Positions 61,496 to 64,000 of a DNA stretch of 64,000 nt are shown here, piece by piece. The first letter of the stretch is position 1, and each line of letters opens with the position of its first letter. The notes below the pieces were generated by a model. That model saw only the letters and a program-made list of their open reading frames with translations, was not told the DNA's origin and made no database searches. The translations under genes were made by a program, and so were the position numbers. Source of the DNA: Pyxicephalus adspersus (taxonomy: Eukaryota > Chordata > Amphibia > Anura > Pyxicephalidae); assembly GCF_032062135.1 (NCBI RefSeq), contig NC_092864.1, forward strand, positions 21,454,447 to 21,518,446, in the 5' to 3' direction.

Positions 61496-61542
<47 letters not shown>
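61486..61542 (+). repeat. (TCTA)n microsatellite
   Basis: About 14 units of TCTA, interrupted once by TGTA near the start. Confidence 0.97.
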
Positions 61543-63534
61543 GTGTGTAGAAAACTTTGCTGGATCTTGACAAGATCTGAACTTACTTACTAACTTTTTA
61601 TAACCTTATTCTTACTGCTTTTTGAAGGGTATTCATGTAAATTAAAAACGTTTAACTCCCTCCGTGGATCCAAGATCCATCGTTTGTCTGCCCCCTTTCA
61701 CTTGTAAGGTCTGCCGAATGCAAGCCATTCATTCTTAGTGACTTTTATTGGGAGAGAACAAAAGCCTGCTGACATCAGTCCTTAAAGTGTTACTCTAGCC
61801 AAGAAGTTTTATCCATTTCCGGTTTATCCAGATTATATTACTGTCTGAATCAGGGGTGTCATTGCAGAGAGGCCTGATAATGCTTAAGAAACTCAAATTC
61901 CACTCCCACCAGCACCCTTTAAAAGTTATGGGTGCACAAGTTATAGGAAAACAAAATCTGGTGCCAATACAGCACTTTTTTTAACTAAATTTGCAGCACA
62001 AAATCTAGTTTACACTTACTTTTTGGTAAAGATCTAAACCCCAACCATGATCACATGATCTCTGGCAAGCAAAAAAAGCAGAATATGTTTGGTAGACCTG
62101 CGGTAGGATAGAAGAATCAGCAAAGCATGCTCAGGAAACAGCACAGAAAAGTGATATCATGACACGATGACTTTAATGAGGTTATCTTCTGGAATTAATG
62201 TATGCGTAGAAACCACTCTCTTTTCACCTCTCAGAAATCTTTGGGGTATATGTTATTCTGATTACAGAAAATAAAAGCCCCATGTCATCCATTTAAATTT
62301 AAATTCTATCCATCTTATACTTTTTCTGTCTCCTTAATCAACCACAATGTTTTCTTTATTTTAGTTATATGAAATGATTTCGATCCCAGTGGCACAGAGC
62401 TGTATGAGATAAATTATTATTTAGAGTACTCTAAGAATTTGAAGGGAATCTCTTATATTCACTTGGAGTGAGTTATGTTCCTTTTTGTGCATGGCAGGGC
62501 TGTGCATCATCTGTAACAGGGAAGAAATGCTATCTAATAATCGCAAACTGGATTTAAAGCAATGACAGTGGTGTTCAATTGTATACTGGAAAACTTTAAA
62601 AGAAAAATATAGTGTATTGACACTGAGCATATTTTTTTTCAACCATTAATGTCATTTCATTTTTTGCCGCATTTATCACTTCCTGTGATCTAATTTTTCA
62701 AATGAGCATTTCGGCTACATGTTTTAAGGGAAGCTACATTGAGTTTATGTTAATGCTGCACATACAAAGAAGGTATGTTTTTTTATAACTTAGCCAACAC
62801 AAAACTAAGAACTTTTTTCCCACCCCCCCTTGACGTTTTTTGGGTGCCTATGGCTTATTTCAGACTGGTGGTGAGGTTACTGCTTACACCCCTGAACCTC
62901 TTTTTTGGGTATAAATCTCAAATATAACATTTCACCCACCACAGCCCATAGAGAATAAAATAAATATGATGATGGGTTGATTGATGGGTGAATGACAGGG
63001 TAACTATCAATATCAGGGAAACATCAGTTGATTTCCTATTTGTGAACCCATCAACCAGCGTATTAGCCCTTATGTGTGCATATATAGTGTCTATGTTGTG
63101 AAGAACAGAATAGGTTTTAATATTATAAAACCTAGAAATCAGTTCATAAAAATGTGGTATGTTGCCACCACCCACGAAATTAACAACTTGCTATCCATGT
63201 GCAATCCAGCTATACCCAAAGCCTTAGTGGGCAAATATGTTGTCCTGCATAAGGTGCTGTTTTCCTGACTTTTTTCCTTTTGATGACTTTCAAGACATTC
63301 TGACTTTTTTTAAAACTTGTTTTTCTTTTTAGCTCTCTATCTCCATTCAATACCCGATTTCAAAAACCACCAGGCAACAAGAGCACTAGTAAGTATGCAT
63401 GGGCTTGTTGAGTAATTTACACTGCTCCAAAGGCTCTTAGAAAGTAAACTATATACATTTAATTTAATTATACTTCTGTGTAGGTAGTTCTGTTCCTTTT
63501 ATTCAACTGGAGTATCAACAACCTATGTTTTCAA
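61543..63534. other. Unannotated sequence
   Basis: No supported feature. Confidence 0.35.
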
Positions 63535-63772
63535 ACTTGCCTACCCATCTTCTTTTGTCACTTAAAACCCGCACTACTTACCCACCATTCCATATCCCCC
63601 TTTCTACTGTGTGCTGCTCCCCCCTCTTAGATTGTAAGCTCTTTCGGCAGGGTACTCCCTTCCTCCTCTGTTACTGTCTGTCTATAATTTGCAACCTCTA
63701 TTTAATGTACTCTGCTGCGTAATATGTTGGCGCTATATAAATATTGTTTAATAATTTAATATTAGTATTAAT
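63535..63772 (+). mobile_element. L2-type LINE 3' end
   Basis: TTAGATTGTAAGCTCTTTCG leads to CTGCGTAATATGTTGGCGC, TATATAAAT and an A/T-rich TAATA-containing tail. The 90 bp upstream (from CTACCCATCTTCTTTTGTC) probably encode the last part of the LINE ORF, since the frame from 63525 is open, but no diagnostic RT motif is included. The best preserved of the three L2-type tails. Confidence 0.8.
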
Positions 63773-64000
63773 GTAAAACTGAATCTTTCCTCTCTTCCAT
63801 TTTTCATCCCTTCCCTTATTTGATTTTACTTTAATTATATATACATTTGTAAATTGTTCCCATCTGTTGCATGTCCAGAGATCTGTATATACCACGCAGC
63901 ACTTTGTGAAGCACAGTAATGGAATCTGAAGGTGGCACAGAAGGGCTGAAGGTGAAGGCGCTATAGAAAAACAGAGACAATAGAAGTATTCTTGGGCTCT
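63773..64000. other. Unannotated sequence to window end
   Basis: No supported feature. Confidence 0.35.

Noticed and set aside
61486..61542. Possible CRISPR-like or functional array
   Set aside because: It is a plain tetranucleotide microsatellite without spacers.

Overview
This 64 kb window is vertebrate nuclear DNA, most likely from an anuran amphibian. It is AT-rich by eye and has no operon-like or dense coding structure. Its dispersed repeats resemble ones I associate with frogs: L2-type tails ending in a 'GGCGCTATATAAAT' block plus an A/T-rich tail, palindromic 'GGGCCTGATTTATTAAA' MITEs, Tc1/mariner remnants with 'CAGTTAGGTCCATAAATATT' ends, and TTAA-flanked piggyBac-like elements. The species and chromosome cannot be read from the sequence, and the frog assignment is inference from repeat recognition.

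I find no intact host protein-coding gene and no convincing host exon. The long open frames are assembly-gap artefacts (runs of N), low-complexity frames, repeat remnants or chance. The coding traces I trust are transposon relics: CR1/L2-group LINE reverse-transcriptase C-terminal fragments (77-775 minus, 15410-15835 plus), a Tc1 transposase relic (5430-5835 minus) and a Tc1 helix-turn-helix relic (38770-38885 minus). The window is best read as intergenic or large-intron sequence.

Layout. 0-10 kb: LINE fragment, gap (2232-3122), foldback repeat, L2-type tail, then a nested locus in which a solo LTR (4673-5343, duplication AACAC) sits inside the terminal repeat of a Tc1 element (4632-6125), then a third gap (7662-8325). 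9-16 kb: palindromic MITE, tRNA-derived SINE with an L2-like tail, piggyBac-like element, hAT MITE with an 8-bp duplication, palindromic MITE, LINE fragment. 18-24 kb: two copies of an LTR-like family, a short TTAA element, further MITE pieces. 22-33 kb: mostly single-copy sequence with several stretches that look like conserved non-coding elements. 33-40 kb: MITEs, a third LTR-like copy, the first copy of an unclassified family of about 750 bp, an L2-type tail and an internally deleted Tc1 with TA duplications. 41-64 kb: pyrimidine-rich repeat, second copy of the unclassified family, a 739-bp Harbinger-like element with TAA duplications, a foldback MITE, a telomere-like G-rich minisatellite, hammerhead-ribozyme-like motifs, a (TCTA)n microsatellite and a terminal L2-type copy.

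The most interesting signals are the nested Tc1/LTR locus, the SINE/L2 tail sharing, the dispersed GAAACRYG motifs that may be decayed hammerhead ribozymes, the degenerate GTTAGGGTTA minisatellite and the candidate conserved non-coding elements. Each needs alignment to repeat libraries and other genomes, which I could not run.
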